Assembly (NCBI GenBank): GCA_964528675.1
Contig: CAZGTU010000011.1
Coordinates: 1 to 64,000, forward strand
From: CAYRTD01 sp964528675
GTDB taxonomy: Bacteria; Bacteroidota; Bacteroidia; Bacteroidales; GCA-2748055
Direction of reading: 5' to 3'
Length of the DNA stretch: 64,000 nucleotides
Position numbers and translations under genes: made by a program. The notes below the pieces were generated by a model. That model saw nothing but the letters and a program-made list of their open reading frames with translations. It had not been told where the DNA came from and did not search any database. Position 1 is the first letter of the stretch. Every line of letters starts with the position of its first letter. Shown here one piece after another: positions 42,375 to 52,130 of this stretch.

Positions 42375-42842
42375 ATGAAAATAGTGAATTTCATACAGCT
42401 TATTAGCCTTTTTATCCTTTTTTCCGGCAGTTTTCTCAATGCTCAGGTAAATGAAGATGAGGGAGATATTCTCAGTCGTTTGAAAGGAGGTAATGATTTC
42501 TTTTCTGATTTCAGGGTGGAACTTGACTCCATGATAGAGAATAATTACTATAAACATATTCTTTATAATCAAAAAAATGTCAGGACGATGGGGTATCGTA
42601 TCCGGATCTTTTCAGGCTCCGGGAACGCTGCATTTGAGCAGGCGAATGAGACAAGAGCCCAATTTCTTTCAAAATTTGAAGATATTAATGCATATATTTC
42701 CTATGTGGCTCCGGATTATAAAGTCTATGTAGGAGATTGCAGGACCCGGTCAGAAGTTTTGAAATTATTTGAAAAGATCAAAGAAGATTTCCCCTATGCT
42801 TTTATTGTTGAAAATCCAATTAACGTTCAAGCCGATAATTAA
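42375..42842 (+). CDS. Secreted SPOR-like domain protein
   Basis: A 155-residue protein with an N-terminal signal peptide (about 1-22, ending near LNAQ). The C-terminal 85 residues (GYRIRIFSGSGNAAFEQANETRAQFLSKF...VYVGDCRTRSEVLKLFEKIKEDFPYAFIVE) match the SPOR fold, which binds denuded peptidoglycan at division sites. It sits 11 nt before the amidophosphoribosyltransferase gene, so the two are likely cotranscribed. The ATG at 42375 is preferred over one at 42354, because it begins with a clean signal peptide. Confidence 0.78.
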   Translation: MKIVNFIQLISLFILFSGSFLNAQVNEDEGDILSRLKGGNDFFSDFRVELDSMIENNYYKHILYNQKNVRTMGYRIRIFSGSGNAAFEQANETRAQFLSKFEDINAYISYVAPDYKVYVGDCRTRSEVLKLFEKIKEDFPYAFIVENPINVQADN

Positions 42843-42853
42843 AGAATCCACGG

Positions 42854-44755
42854 ATGACAGATGACGTAAAGCACAAGTGCGGTATTGCCCTGGTAAGATT
42901 AAAAAAGCCCCTTGAATATTATTATCTTAAGTATGGAAGCTGGAGATACGGTTTGCAAAAACTTTATCTGCTGATGGAGAAGCAGCGAAACCGGGGTCAG
43001 GATGGAGCCGGAGTGGTGAGCATGAAATATGATATGCCACCCGGTCACAAATATTTTAGCCGCCAGCGTTCAATGAGTTCTTCTGCCATCAATGTGGTTT
43101 TTGAGAAGATCTATAAACCATTCAAGAAGGAGGAGAAAAAAAATCCGGATCTTATGCAGGATGCTCACTGGGCAAAGTTAAATTTACCCTTTGTTGCTGA
43201 AACTTACCTCGGACATCTGCGCTACGGTACATTCGGGAGTAATAACCTGGGAAATGTCCATCCCGTGATGAGGGAAAATAACTGGAAATCCAGGAATCTT
43301 GTACTGGCAGGCAACTTCAACCTCACCAATGTTGATGAATTATTTGACACACTTGTGAACCTCGGACAGGCTCCAAAAGAATATTCCGATACGGTTACCA
43401 TACTTGAAAAAGTGGGTCACTTCCTGGACAGGGAGAATGAAGCTTTATTCAGGAAATACAAAGATTTAGGCTATCAGAATGTTGAAATATCCAATTTGAT
43501 TGCAGAGAATATCGATATTCCTTCAGTATTGCGGGAAGCTTCCAAGCGCTGGGATGGAGGTTTTGTGATTGCGGGAATGATTGGCCATGGCGATTCTTTT
43601 GTTTTGAGAGATCCATGGGGAATACGCCCTTCATATTATTATGATGATGAGGAAGTTTCCATCGTTACTTCTGAACGACCGGTTATTCAGACGGCAATGA
43701 ACGTTACCTACGATAAGGTCAAAGAAATTCCTCCCGGCCATGCTGCCATTATTAAGAAAAACGGAAATTTCTCTGTGGAGGACGTTCTCGATCCAAAAGA
43801 AAGAAAATCCTGTTCTTTTGAAAGGATATATTTTTCCCGGGGATCCGACATTGACATCTATAATGAGAGAAAGATGCTGGGACGGCTTATCATTCCCGAT
43901 GTACTGAAAGCTTTAAACAATGACCTGAAAAATACGGTTTTTTCTTTTATACCTAATACCGCAGAATCTGCTTTTTACGGTATGATTGAAGAAATTGAAA
44001 ATGTGATGATAGAGGCTAAAACCAAAAAAATCCTGCAAAATAAAGATCATCTCAGTAGTGAAGAATTACATCAGATTATAGCCGACCGCCCCAGGGTCGA
44101 TAAAGTGGCAATCAAAGACCTTAAGCTCAGGACTTTTATCTCTCAGGATAAAGGACGTGATGATCTTGTAGGCCATGTTTATGATATTACTTATGGAACA
44201 GTAAGAAGGGGCAAGGATAATCTTGTGGTCATCGATGATTCCATTGTTCGCGGCACTACTCTCAAGCAGAGTATTATCCGGATTCTGGACCGTCTTGGGC
44301 CTGTAAAGATTGTGGTAGTTTCTTCTTCTCCGCAAATCCGTTACCCGGATTGTTATGGTATTGATATGGCCAAACTCGGCGATTTTATTGCATTCCGGGC
44401 TGCTGTTGCTTTGCTGAAAGAAACCGGCAGGGAAAGCATAATCAATGATGTTTATAATAAATGTAAAGCCCAGGAAGATCAACCTAAAGAGAATTTTGTA
44501 AATTATGTGAAAGAGATATACGCTCCCTTTTCTGCTGAAGAGATCTCAGAGAAAATTAGTCGAATTATCACCGGGCCGGAAGTCAATGCCGAAGTTAAGG
44601 TGGTTTATCAGAGTATTGAGAATCTGCATAAAGCCTGTCCTAATGATCAGGGTGATTGGTATTTTACCGGCAATTATCCTACACCCGGCGGGAATAAGGT
44701 CGTATCTACATCATTCATTAACTATATTGAAGGAAAAGACAGTCGTGCCTATTGA
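42854..44755 (+). CDS. purF: Amidophosphoribosyltransferase-like protein
   Basis: A 633-residue protein of the PurF type: glutamine PRPP amidotransferase, the first step of purine synthesis. The Ntn-type glutaminase domain needs an N-terminal Cys; here it is Cys9 (DDVKHKCGIALV), so an 8-residue propeptide must be removed. The PRPP-binding loop is in LVVIDDSIVRGTT. The protein is longer than the 470-500 residues of proteobacterial PurF, as is typical for the Bacteroidota form, with extra stretches near 75-105 and in the C-terminal region (about 540-633). It overlaps the convergent acyltransferase gene by 7 nt. Confidence 0.88.
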   Translation: MTDDVKHKCGIALVRLKKPLEYYYLKYGSWRYGLQKLYLLMEKQRNRGQDGAGVVSMKYDMPPGHKYFSRQRSMSSSAINVVFEKIYKPFKKEEKKNPDLMQDAHWAKLNLPFVAETYLGHLRYGTFGSNNLGNVHPVMRENNWKSRNLVLAGNFNLTNVDELFDTLVNLGQAPKEYSDTVTILEKVGHFLDRENEALFRKYKDLGYQNVEISNLIAENIDIPSVLREASKRWDGGFVIAGMIGHGDSFVLRDPWGIRPSYYYDDEEVSIVTSERPVIQTAMNVTYDKVKEIPPGHAAIIKKNGNFSVEDVLDPKERKSCSFERIYFSRGSDIDIYNERKMLGRLIIPDVLKALNNDLKNTVFSFIPNTAESAFYGMIEEIENVMIEAKTKKILQNKDHLSSEELHQIIADRPRVDKVAIKDLKLRTFISQDKGRDDLVGHVYDITYGTVRRGKDNLVVIDDSIVRGTTLKQSIIRILDRLGPVKIVVVSSSPQIRYPDCYGIDMAKLGDFIAFRAAVALLKETGRESIINDVYNKCKAQEDQPKENFVNYVKEIYAPFSAEEISEKISRIITGPEVNAEVKVVYQSIENLHKACPNDQGDWYFTGNYPTPGGNKVVSTSFINYIEGKDSRAY

Positions 44756-45699
44756 TGGTCCTCAAGCTTATCCTCCGGATTGTAGCTACTGACATGTCTT
44801 TCAACCTTTTTTTTATAAAGATCATTAATGGTGATCATAATAGCTGTTTCCTCAACATTTCCGAAATAAGGATTGATTACCGTCCCAAAAGTTTTAAGTG
44901 AAGGTGAAAGATTCATGTAGGCATTGATGAGAGGGGGTATGTTTTCTCCGAATGCCCGGACCTTCTGACTCAGGATTTTATAATCTTCCATATAGTTTTT
45001 TCCCGTGAAAATATTTTGCATATCCTCGTAATCCATGTAGGTCTCAAGCGGTTCATATGGAGTAACCATATTGTCTTTATCGGGGAAATGCTTATCCAGA
45101 AAATATAAAATGAGGTTTCTCGCTCTTTGATTATAATTCCTGTACATGGTTACTTTTCCGAAAAAATATTGCTTATCCGGATAATCGATAACAAGAGTAC
45201 CCAGTCCGTCCCATAAATTATCCAGGGCAAAAAGAGCTTTCCTCATGCGGTTTGTTGATTGATACTTGGGTTGGACAAAAGACCGGCCCAGCTCAATGGT
45301 ATGAGGGAGGTATTCCTCGAGGAATTTTTTAGAAAATTTGAATAACTTGGCAGTAGCCAGTTTGATATCTCCATCTGCCATGCAGTTTTGACCATCACAT
45401 ATATGAAAACGATATCCTCCCAGTATTTCATTCTCTGTGGGATCCCAAACAATCAGTTGCTTGTAAGTGATAGGCCCTTTATCAAAATCATCGATGTCAA
45501 TGCTTTTCCCGGTTCCTCCTCCGGCTGCGCGAAAACTGAGTTCCCGCAGCCTGCCTATCTCTTGCATGGTATTGGGGGAGTCATGATAATCCACTATAAA
45601 AAGCAAATTACCAGCATTATTTGTTTTGCGTACAAACTTTTCTTCTGTAAGTTCCTTAATTAATCTTTCTCTTGGTATCGGGGGAATAATCTTGTCCAT
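44749..45699 (-). CDS. GNAT-type N-acyltransferase (GlsB/OlsB-like, amino-acid lipid synthesis)
   Basis: A 316-residue acyltransferase of the hemolysin/OlsB group (Acetyltransf_5), which N-acylates an amino acid with a 3-hydroxy fatty acid. Seen: LRELSFRAAGGGTGKSIDIDDFD, KQLIVWDPTENEILGGYRFHI, LGRSFVQPKYQ and FGKVTMYRNY, typical of the family. In Bacteroides the pair glsB/glsA makes glycine lipids. Here the PlsC-like partner gene lies 36 nt upstream on the same strand, so the pair fits that pathway. The amino acid used (Gly, Ser or Orn) cannot be read from sequence. Confidence 0.82.
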   Translation of the reverse strand: MDKIIPPIPRERLIKELTEEKFVRKTNNAGNLLFIVDYHDSPNTMQEIGRLRELSFRAAGGGTGKSIDIDDFDKGPITYKQLIVWDPTENEILGGYRFHICDGQNCMADGDIKLATAKLFKFSKKFLEEYLPHTIELGRSFVQPKYQSTNRMRKALFALDNLWDGLGTLVIDYPDKQYFFGKVTMYRNYNQRARNLILYFLDKHFPDKDNMVTPYEPLETYMDYEDMQNIFTGKNYMEDYKILSQKVRAFGENIPPLINAYMNLSPSLKTFGTVINPYFGNVEETAIMITINDLYKKKVERHVSSYNPEDKLEDHQ

Positions 45700-45735
45700 G
45701 ATAAAATTTGGTTAAGATTACAAAATTAAAAAAAA

Positions 45736-46572
45736 TTAATTAACGGGCTTAAAGCTGAGGTCAGGGTTTGCCTCCAGGGCATAGACATGATCCTGAATTT
45801 TCCTGGCCCATTCCGCATAATTCATTCGTTTATCGATCATTTCCCATGGAATGGGCTCGCCAAATATAATCCGAATGTGTTCACCTCTGTGCTTATACGT
45901 TTCATCCGGAAGGTAGAACATTTCAATATTTGATTTTATCCCCAGTGATTTTCTTAAATTGGCAAGACGATAAAAGAAATCAGTACACCTTCCACTTACA
46001 TGAACAGGTATGATATCCCTTTTGTGCTGTACAGCCTTTGCAATAAAATTTTTTTTCCATTCAGGATCCCTGATGACCCCTTTTCTTTTCCGCGATACCA
46101 GTCCAGAAGGAAAAGTAAGTACCGGAAGACCCTGCTGAAAGATCTCTTCGATTTTTTTGGCAGCATCCGATGATTGCTTCCCATGCTTATTAATGGGAAC
46201 AAATATTTCATCCATATTTTCCATATGCATCAGGATATCATTCACCAGGACTTTTATTTCGGGAAATTTTCTTCCGAGTATGCTGATCAGCAGCATTCCG
46301 TCAAAACCACCCAGTGGATGATTGGAGGCAAACAGTATATCCTTTTTATCAGGGATCTTTTCAAAGCCAATGATTTCTTTGCTGATATTGAATTCTTCTA
46401 TGCTGGCCTCGGCAAATTCAACCCCTTTTTTATCCCCATGTTTTTCAAGAAAATAATTAATAAAATCTACATGTAAGATCCGATCGAGATAAGAATACAC
46501 GAACCCCGGAATATAAGGGGCCAGACCTGGATTCTTCTCCTTGAATATTTTTCTGATATCAACTTCTTTCAT
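45736..46572 (-). CDS. PlsC-like O-acyltransferase (GlsA-like)
   Basis: A 278-residue membrane-associated acyltransferase. NHPLGGFDG is the HxxxxD catalytic motif (His and Asp). Further blocks are FVPINKHGKQS, LTFPSGLVSR and IIPVHVSGR, which match glycerophosphate acyltransferase motifs II-IV. It would add the second acyl chain to the lyso-amino-acid lipid made by the neighbouring GNAT enzyme, or act in phospholipid synthesis. It is first in a two-gene leftward operon. Confidence 0.85.
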   Translation of the reverse strand: MKEVDIRKIFKEKNPGLAPYIPGFVYSYLDRILHVDFINYFLEKHGDKKGVEFAEASIEEFNISKEIIGFEKIPDKKDILFASNHPLGGFDGMLLISILGRKFPEIKVLVNDILMHMENMDEIFVPINKHGKQSSDAAKKIEEIFQQGLPVLTFPSGLVSRKRKGVIRDPEWKKNFIAKAVQHKRDIIPVHVSGRCTDFFYRLANLRKSLGIKSNIEMFYLPDETYKHRGEHIRIIFGEPIPWEMIDKRMNYAEWARKIQDHVYALEANPDLSFKPVN

Positions 46573-46722
46573 TTTTCTGGACTCAAAATCTAAGCTTCAA
46601 ACTGTTTCAAGCAGCATGTAAAATTACTAAAAAATAGATGAATAATTAAGTTTTTCCTTTATGCAGCAACCTTTTCAACACCAACCCGTAATAGAAAAAG
46701 TTATTAACAATGTGCAAAAAAA

Positions 46723-46754
46723 TGGGATAAAGTGGTAGAAAGTGGGAGAAAATG
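46723..46754 (+). promoter_or_regulatory. MraZ operator: TGGGA-type boxes at 10 bp steps
   Basis: TGGGA at 46723-46727, TGGTA at 46733-46737 and TGGGA at 46743-46747 are spaced exactly 10 bp, the phased arrangement to which MraZ binds when it represses the dcw operon. A weaker fourth box (TGTCT, 46753) continues the phase. The boxes lie about 40 nt before the mraZ ATG. Confidence 0.85.
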
Positions 46755-46784
46755 TCTTAATTTAGCACTTATTATCGTGCGCAT

Positions 46785-47255
46785 ATGATTACATTCATCG
46801 GAGATTATCATATTAAACTCGATTCAAAAGGTCGGGCAGCTCTTCCGGCAGCTTTTAAAAAGCAAATGGCGGATGAGCTGGCAGATGGGTTTGTGATCAA
46901 GCGTGATGTATTTGATAAGTGCCTGGTCCTTTATCCTATGAAAGAATGGCAGAGGCAAAATGAATTGATAAGAAAAAGGACGAACCCCTACAACAAGGAA
47001 CATAACAGGTTCCTTAGAATGTTCTTTAGCGGTACAGCTGAAGTCCAGGCGGACGCTACACAGAGAATCTTGCTTCCCAGGCGATTATTGGAATATGCGG
47101 GGATCAAAGATGAAGCTGTTTTAGCCGGACAATACGGAAAGATTGAAATATGGTCGCCCGATGATTATGAAAGCTTTAACAGGGCAGATGATGAATTTGC
47201 CGTTATGGCTGAGAAAATTCTGGGCGGATCGGCAGACCAAACAAATGAGGAATGA
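46785..47255 (+). CDS. mraZ: MraZ transcriptional repressor of the dcw operon
   Basis: A 156-residue protein with two AbrB-like swapped-hairpin repeats. FIGDYHIKLDSKGRAALPAAFKK and TAEVQADATQRILLPRRLLEYAGI hold the DxxGR motifs (the second in variant form, DATQR). It forms a ring that binds repeated TGGGN boxes; such boxes lie just upstream, so autorepression of the operon is expected. The stop overlaps the next start by 4 nt (ATGA). Confidence 0.95.
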   Translation: MITFIGDYHIKLDSKGRAALPAAFKKQMADELADGFVIKRDVFDKCLVLYPMKEWQRQNELIRKRTNPYNKEHNRFLRMFFSGTAEVQADATQRILLPRRLLEYAGIKDEAVLAGQYGKIEIWSPDDYESFNRADDEFAVMAEKILGGSADQTNEE

Positions 47256-48151
47256 CCTATCATAAACCGGTCTTATTAAATGAAAGTATTGATGGACTTA
47301 GCATTAAACCAGAAGGAATTTACGCAGATCTCACTTTTGGTGGAGGAGGACATTCCCGTCAGATCCTTGAGAAACTTGGAAATAAAGGCAGGTTACTGGC
47401 ATTTGATCAGGACAGGGATGCTGCGGAGAATGTCCCGGATGATAAAAGAATCACTTTCATTCATGCCAACTTCCGGTTTTTAAAAAATTTCCTCAATTAC
47501 TTTGGCATCAGTCAGTTGGATGGAATTCTTGCCGATCTGGGTATTTCTTCTCATCAGATTGATGAAGAAAGCCGGGGATTTACATTCAGAAACAAGACAG
47601 GTCTGGATATGAGAATGAATAAGGATTCGGAGCTTACTGCTGAAAAAATACTGAATGAATACCCTGAAGAAGATATGATAAGGATTTTCAGGAATTATGG
47701 TGAGATCAGAGGAGCTCATCGTTTTGCAAGGAAGATATTAAATGCGCGTGAAAAAAGTAAAATAACGGATACGAATAAATTGATTGACATTCTGGAGAAT
47801 TTGATTCCGGGACATCAGAGAAATAAAACACTGGCCCGGTTATTTCAGGCCCTCCGGATCGAAGTAAATGATGAAATGGGTGCTTTAAAGGATCTTTTGA
47901 GAATATGTCCTGAAGTCATAAAAAAAGGAGGAAGACTTGTAGTACTAAGTTATCATAGTATTGAAGACCGCATGGTAAAGAACCTTATTAAAACCGGGAA
48001 CATTGAGGGGCGGCTGGAGAAAGATTTTTTTGGTAATCCCAAACGGGAATTTACTGCTATAACCAAAAATGTGATGGTCCCGGATGAAGTGGAACTGAAA
48101 CATAATCCCAGGGCCAGGAGTGCTAAATTAAGAATTGCAGAGAAAATATGA
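47252..48151 (+). CDS. rsmH: 16S rRNA (cytosine1402-N4)-methyltransferase RsmH
   Basis: A 299-residue SAM-dependent methyltransferase that modifies C1402 of 16S rRNA. YADLTFGGGGHSRQILE is the SAM-binding motif; DGILADLGISSHQIDEESRGF is the conserved catalytic region; LVVLSYHSIEDRMVK closes the core. It overlaps mraZ by 4 nt and the ftsL-like gene by 4 nt, so translation of the first three genes is coupled. Confidence 0.97.
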   Translation: MTYHKPVLLNESIDGLSIKPEGIYADLTFGGGGHSRQILEKLGNKGRLLAFDQDRDAAENVPDDKRITFIHANFRFLKNFLNYFGISQLDGILADLGISSHQIDEESRGFTFRNKTGLDMRMNKDSELTAEKILNEYPEEDMIRIFRNYGEIRGAHRFARKILNAREKSKITDTNKLIDILENLIPGHQRNKTLARLFQALRIEVNDEMGALKDLLRICPEVIKKGGRLVVLSYHSIEDRMVKNLIKTGNIEGRLEKDFFGNPKREFTAITKNVMVPDEVELKHNPRARSAKLRIAEKI

Positions 48152-48534
48152 TAAATGACAGGGAAGATCATATTGAATTTGAAAAAGAGAATGAATCTCC
48201 TGAACAGAATGAGAGCAGCATTTTCAGGGGAATCATTGATGGTACTCTTTTGACAAGGAAAAAGGTGATACAACAATTGCCTTTTGTTTTTTTCCTGGTG
48301 TTTTTGAGCGTGGTTTATATCAGTAACCGCTATCATGCAGAAACATTGAGGAACCGGATTGAAGATTTAAGGGAGACAACAAATGAGCTCAGGTCACAGG
48401 CCATATTTGTCTCGTCAGAGCTCATGAAACTCAGCAGGCAAACAGAAGTAGCTGATGAAATGCAAAGGAAAGGTCTGGATTTGAAAGAATCTGTAGAACC
48501 TCCGAAAAAGATTGAACTGAAAGAAGAAAAATAA
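48148..48534 (+). CDS. ftsL: FtsL-like division protein
   Basis: A 128-residue bitopic membrane protein. The cytosolic N-terminal part is acidic, one transmembrane helix lies at about 45-60 (LPFVFFLVFLSVVYIS), and a coiled coil follows in the periplasm (about 65-115, with ETLRNRIEDLRETTNELRSQ). The position between rsmH and ftsI and the topology match FtsL, which links FtsQ and FtsB to FtsW/FtsI. Sequence similarity is low in this family, so the call rests mainly on place and topology. Confidence 0.82.
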   Translation: MINDREDHIEFEKENESPEQNESSIFRGIIDGTLLTRKKVIQQLPFVFFLVFLSVVYISNRYHAETLRNRIEDLRETTNELRSQAIFVSSELMKLSRQTEVADEMQRKGLDLKESVEPPKKIELKEEK

Positions 48535-48543
48535 AAGGAATAA

Positions 48544-50670
48544 ATGTCGGTGAAGAAGGACATAATGTGGAGAGTAGGAATTGTCTACCTTTTCCTGGTA
48601 GCTTCCGGGCTGACTATTATCGGCAAGATCGTGTGGCTGCAATTTGCCGAACATGAATTATGGTCGGTGAATTCTGACAGTGCTCCCGTTAAGGAAGTAT
48701 TGATCGAAGCAAACCGTGGAGATATATACAGCGCTGACAATAAGCTCCTGGCCGTTTCTGTGCCTTATTATGATATCAGGATGGATCTGACCGTCGACAG
48801 TCTTACCGATGAAGTGTTTTATAATAATGTAGACGCACTATCCCGCGAACTTTCAAGGCTCTTCAGGGATCGCAACTGGCTGGAATATAAAAAATCTCTC
48901 ATTAAAGCCAGAATTGACGGGTCCCAGTATCATCTTGTGAAGAGAAACATTACCTATGATCAGATGCTTAAAGCCAGGGACTTTCCTATTTTTAAAAGAG
49001 GCAGGTACAAGGGAGGCATAAGGTTCATTGAAAAAAGTTATCGCATCAAGCCAAACGGCTACCTGGCAGCACGAACCATAGGATCAACTACAATGAGTGC
49101 CGGAGGAAACATTGTCGGTCTTGAAGGTGCATATGATGATATTTTAAAGGGAAGAGAAGGCCTTAAACTTTATAAACACCTTGAGGGAAACATTTACGTT
49201 CCTCTTTTCGACCGGAATGAGATTGATCCGGTTGACGGCATGGACATTGTCTCCACCATTGATCTGAATATTCAGGATGTGGCAGAAAGAGCACTTCACA
49301 AGCAGCTTAAACTGCACAATGCCCGGCATGGCACAGCTGTTTTAATGGAAGTCAGTACCGGCGATATAAAAGCAATTGCCAATTTGGAGAGAAGGAAAAG
49401 CGGAGGCTACTGGGAATCGGTGAATTTTGCCGTTGGTGAAAGCAATGTGCCGGGATCCACTTTTAAAACTGCCAGTTTAATGGTTGCCCTGGAAGAAGGT
49501 AAGATCGACATTGATGATTCCGTGGATATTGAAAAGGGGATAACCTATTATTCGGGTACAAAGGTTGAAGATAGCCAGCAGACACATGAAGGGATTACTT
49601 CTGTTAAGGATATTTTTGAAGTTTCCTCCAACGTAGGAATCACAAAGATCATTAGCGATAATTATGCTTCCAATCCTGAAGAGTTTATCAAAGGCCTTTA
49701 TAAGCTGGGATTGAATCAAAAGCTGGGCATTGAGATCCTTGGGGAAGGCACCCCATTTATAAAAAATGCCGATCATAGTCAATGGTCGGGTATCACCCTG
49801 CCAATGATCTCTATGGGCTATGAAATAATGCTTACACCGCTTCAGTTATTGAGCTTTTATAATGGAATCGCGAATGGAGGCAGGGTGATGAAACCCCGTT
49901 TTGTAAAGGAGGTCAGATACAGGGGAGAAAAGATCAGGGAAATCGGAACCGAGGTGCTCAATCCGAAACTGTGCAGCAAGCAAACACTTGATAAGATCCA
50001 TAAACTCCTGGTAGGCGTGGTTGAAGATGGAACCGCTTCAAACCTGAAGAATTCATATTACAAAATAGCCGGTAAAACGGGTACCGCACAGATCCCGGAT
50101 TCCGAAACAGGCTACAGGCAGAAATCCCGTATCAGTTACCAGGCTTCTTTCGTAGGTTATTTTCCGGCCGAAGATCCTAAATATAGCTGTATTGTTGTGG
50201 TAAATGCACCATCCAACAACATTTATTACGGGAACCTGGTAGCCGGACCCGTATTCAGGGAGATCGCCAATAAGGTTTATTCAACTAAACTGGAAATGCA
50301 TGCACCTGTGAACCGGTTCCGGTCAAAAGTTGCTGAGGCACCCTTTTCCAAAAGCGGTTATGCCGGTGAATTGAAGAATATTCTTGCCGGTATGAATGTA
50401 AATGTAATTGATCATTCCAATAACTCCGGTTGGGTTTCCACAAAATCAGTTGGTGACTCAGTTAAGATCATCCAGCGTTCAACCTATAAAAACCTTGTCC
50501 CAAATGTCATCGATATGGGTTTGAAGGATGCGGTTTATTTACTTGAATCTTACGGATTAACAGTGAAAGTGGAAGGAAGAGGCACCGTTCGTTCCCAATC
50601 AATTTTGCCCGGAAGCAGGTTAACAGAGGGACAGCAAATAACACTAAAAATGAGCATAACTGACAGTTAA
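48544..50670 (+). CDS. ftsI: Penicillin-binding protein FtsI (PBP2/3 type) with C-terminal PASTA domain
   Basis: A 708-residue division transpeptidase. A membrane anchor lies at about 8-28 and the pedestal domain at about 50-220. The transpeptidase domain has Ser305 in VPGSTFKT (SxxK), SSN in FEVSSNVGIT (SxN) and KTG in IAGKTGTAQIP. A C-terminal PASTA domain (about 646-705, LVPNVIDMGLKDAVYLLESYGL) is typical of Gram-positive and some Bacteroidota proteins. It crosslinks septal peptidoglycan with FtsW. The stop overlaps the murE start by one base. Confidence 0.95.
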   Translation: MSVKKDIMWRVGIVYLFLVASGLTIIGKIVWLQFAEHELWSVNSDSAPVKEVLIEANRGDIYSADNKLLAVSVPYYDIRMDLTVDSLTDEVFYNNVDALSRELSRLFRDRNWLEYKKSLIKARIDGSQYHLVKRNITYDQMLKARDFPIFKRGRYKGGIRFIEKSYRIKPNGYLAARTIGSTTMSAGGNIVGLEGAYDDILKGREGLKLYKHLEGNIYVPLFDRNEIDPVDGMDIVSTIDLNIQDVAERALHKQLKLHNARHGTAVLMEVSTGDIKAIANLERRKSGGYWESVNFAVGESNVPGSTFKTASLMVALEEGKIDIDDSVDIEKGITYYSGTKVEDSQQTHEGITSVKDIFEVSSNVGITKIISDNYASNPEEFIKGLYKLGLNQKLGIEILGEGTPFIKNADHSQWSGITLPMISMGYEIMLTPLQLLSFYNGIANGGRVMKPRFVKEVRYRGEKIREIGTEVLNPKLCSKQTLDKIHKLLVGVVEDGTASNLKNSYYKIAGKTGTAQIPDSETGYRQKSRISYQASFVGYFPAEDPKYSCIVVVNAPSNNIYYGNLVAGPVFREIANKVYSTKLEMHAPVNRFRSKVAEAPFSKSGYAGELKNILAGMNVNVIDHSNNSGWVSTKSVGDSVKIIQRSTYKNLVPNVIDMGLKDAVYLLESYGLTVKVEGRGTVRSQSILPGSRLTEGQQITLKMSITDS

Positions 50671-52127
50671 TGTTAAGAAAACTTGAAGACATATTGAGGA
50701 AATGCAATGTTCTTGAAATTTCGGGGAAGGCTGATCGGCTTGAAGGGAAGGTTGTTTTTGATTCAAGAAAGGTGGAAATAGGTGATCTGTTTGTTGCTGT
50801 GAAGGGCACTGTCACCGATGGCCATGACTATATTTCTTCTGCGCTGGAGCAGGGGGCAAATTTTATTGTATGTGAAGAACTTCCAGAGCCGGTTAGCGAA
50901 GAAGTCACTTATGTAAAAGTTGTGAACAGTGCCGCCGCCCTCGGAATAATTGCTTCCAATTTTTACGGAAATCCTTCCAAAGATTTGAAAGTTGTTGGAG
51001 TTACCGGCACAAATGGCAAGACAACAATAGCAAGTTTGCTATATGAAATAACAATGTCGCTTGGTTATATGGCTGGCTTGTTTTCAACGATCAAAGTCAG
51101 GTTTAATGATAAAGAACTTCCGGCCACACATACCACTCCCGATCCTGTTCGATTGCAATCGGTATTTCGTCAAATGCTGGATGATGGAGTTGAATATGTT
51201 TTTATGGAGGTTTCTTCTCATGCAATTCACCAGGAAAGGATCTCTGGAATCCAATTCAGCGGCGGGATCTTCACCAATCTGAGTCATGATCATCTGGATT
51301 ATCATGGAACATTCAAAAATTATCTGGAAGTAAAGAAGAAATTCTTTGATGAACTTCCCGAAGATGCATTTGCCCTGGTCAACATTGACGACAGGAATGG
51401 GAAAGTTATGGTGCAAAATACGAAAGCAAAAACCAGCACCTATAGTTTGCGAACCATGGCCGATTACAGGGCGAAGGTCGTAGAATCCCATCTTGAAGGG
51501 AATCTTCTTTCGGTAAACGGCAATGAATTATGGACAAGATTACCGGGACTTTTCAATGCATACAACTGCCTTGCTGTTTATGGTGCAGGGATCCTTCTGG
51601 GATTTAAAAAGGAAGAATTATTAATGACCATAAGTGAGCAAAGATCTGTTGAGGGAAGGTTTGAAATAATCAGATCGGAAAGTGGGGTGACCGGAATTGT
51701 TGATTATGCTCATACCCCGGATGCCCTCGCGAATGTTCTGCAAACTATCAATGAGATAAGGAATGGGAAAAGAAGGCTGATCACCATTGTTGGTGCAGGT
51801 GGAGACAGGGATAGGACAAAACGGCCACTGATGGCCAGGATTGCAGCCGAGAAAAGCGACAGGGTAATTTTGACCTCCGATAATCCCCGGAATGAAGATC
51901 CTGAGAAGATTATCGGAGATATGAAAGACGGACTTGATCCTGTGCTCATGAAGAAAATTATTTCCATTACCTCCAGGGAAGAAGCTATTAAGACAGCATG
52001 CAGTTTCGCTGAGGAGGATGATATCATTTTGGTGGCAGGGAAAGGCCATGAGACATATCAGGAAATTAAGGGTAAACGACATCATTTTGATGACAGGGAA
52101 AAATTAAGACAATATTTAAAAACCTAG
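50670..52127 (+). CDS. murE: UDP-MurNAc-Ala-Glu:meso-diaminopimelate ligase MurE
   Basis: A 485-residue Mur ligase. The ATP loop is GVTGTNGKTTIASLL; the substrate motif DNPRNEDP shows use of meso-diaminopimelate rather than lysine. Carbamylated-lysine and Mg-binding regions (SHDHLDYHGTF) are present. It adds the third residue of the stem peptide. It begins in the last base of ftsI and is followed by mraY after 3 nt. Confidence 0.97.
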   Translation: MLRKLEDILRKCNVLEISGKADRLEGKVVFDSRKVEIGDLFVAVKGTVTDGHDYISSALEQGANFIVCEELPEPVSEEVTYVKVVNSAAALGIIASNFYGNPSKDLKVVGVTGTNGKTTIASLLYEITMSLGYMAGLFSTIKVRFNDKELPATHTTPDPVRLQSVFRQMLDDGVEYVFMEVSSHAIHQERISGIQFSGGIFTNLSHDHLDYHGTFKNYLEVKKKFFDELPEDAFALVNIDDRNGKVMVQNTKAKTSTYSLRTMADYRAKVVESHLEGNLLSVNGNELWTRLPGLFNAYNCLAVYGAGILLGFKKEELLMTISEQRSVEGRFEIIRSESGVTGIVDYAHTPDALANVLQTINEIRNGKRRLITIVGAGGDRDRTKRPLMARIAAEKSDRVILTSDNPRNEDPEKIIGDMKDGLDPVLMKKIISITSREEAIKTACSFAEEDDIILVAGKGHETYQEIKGKRHHFDDREKLRQYLKT

Positions 52128-52130
52128 ATA

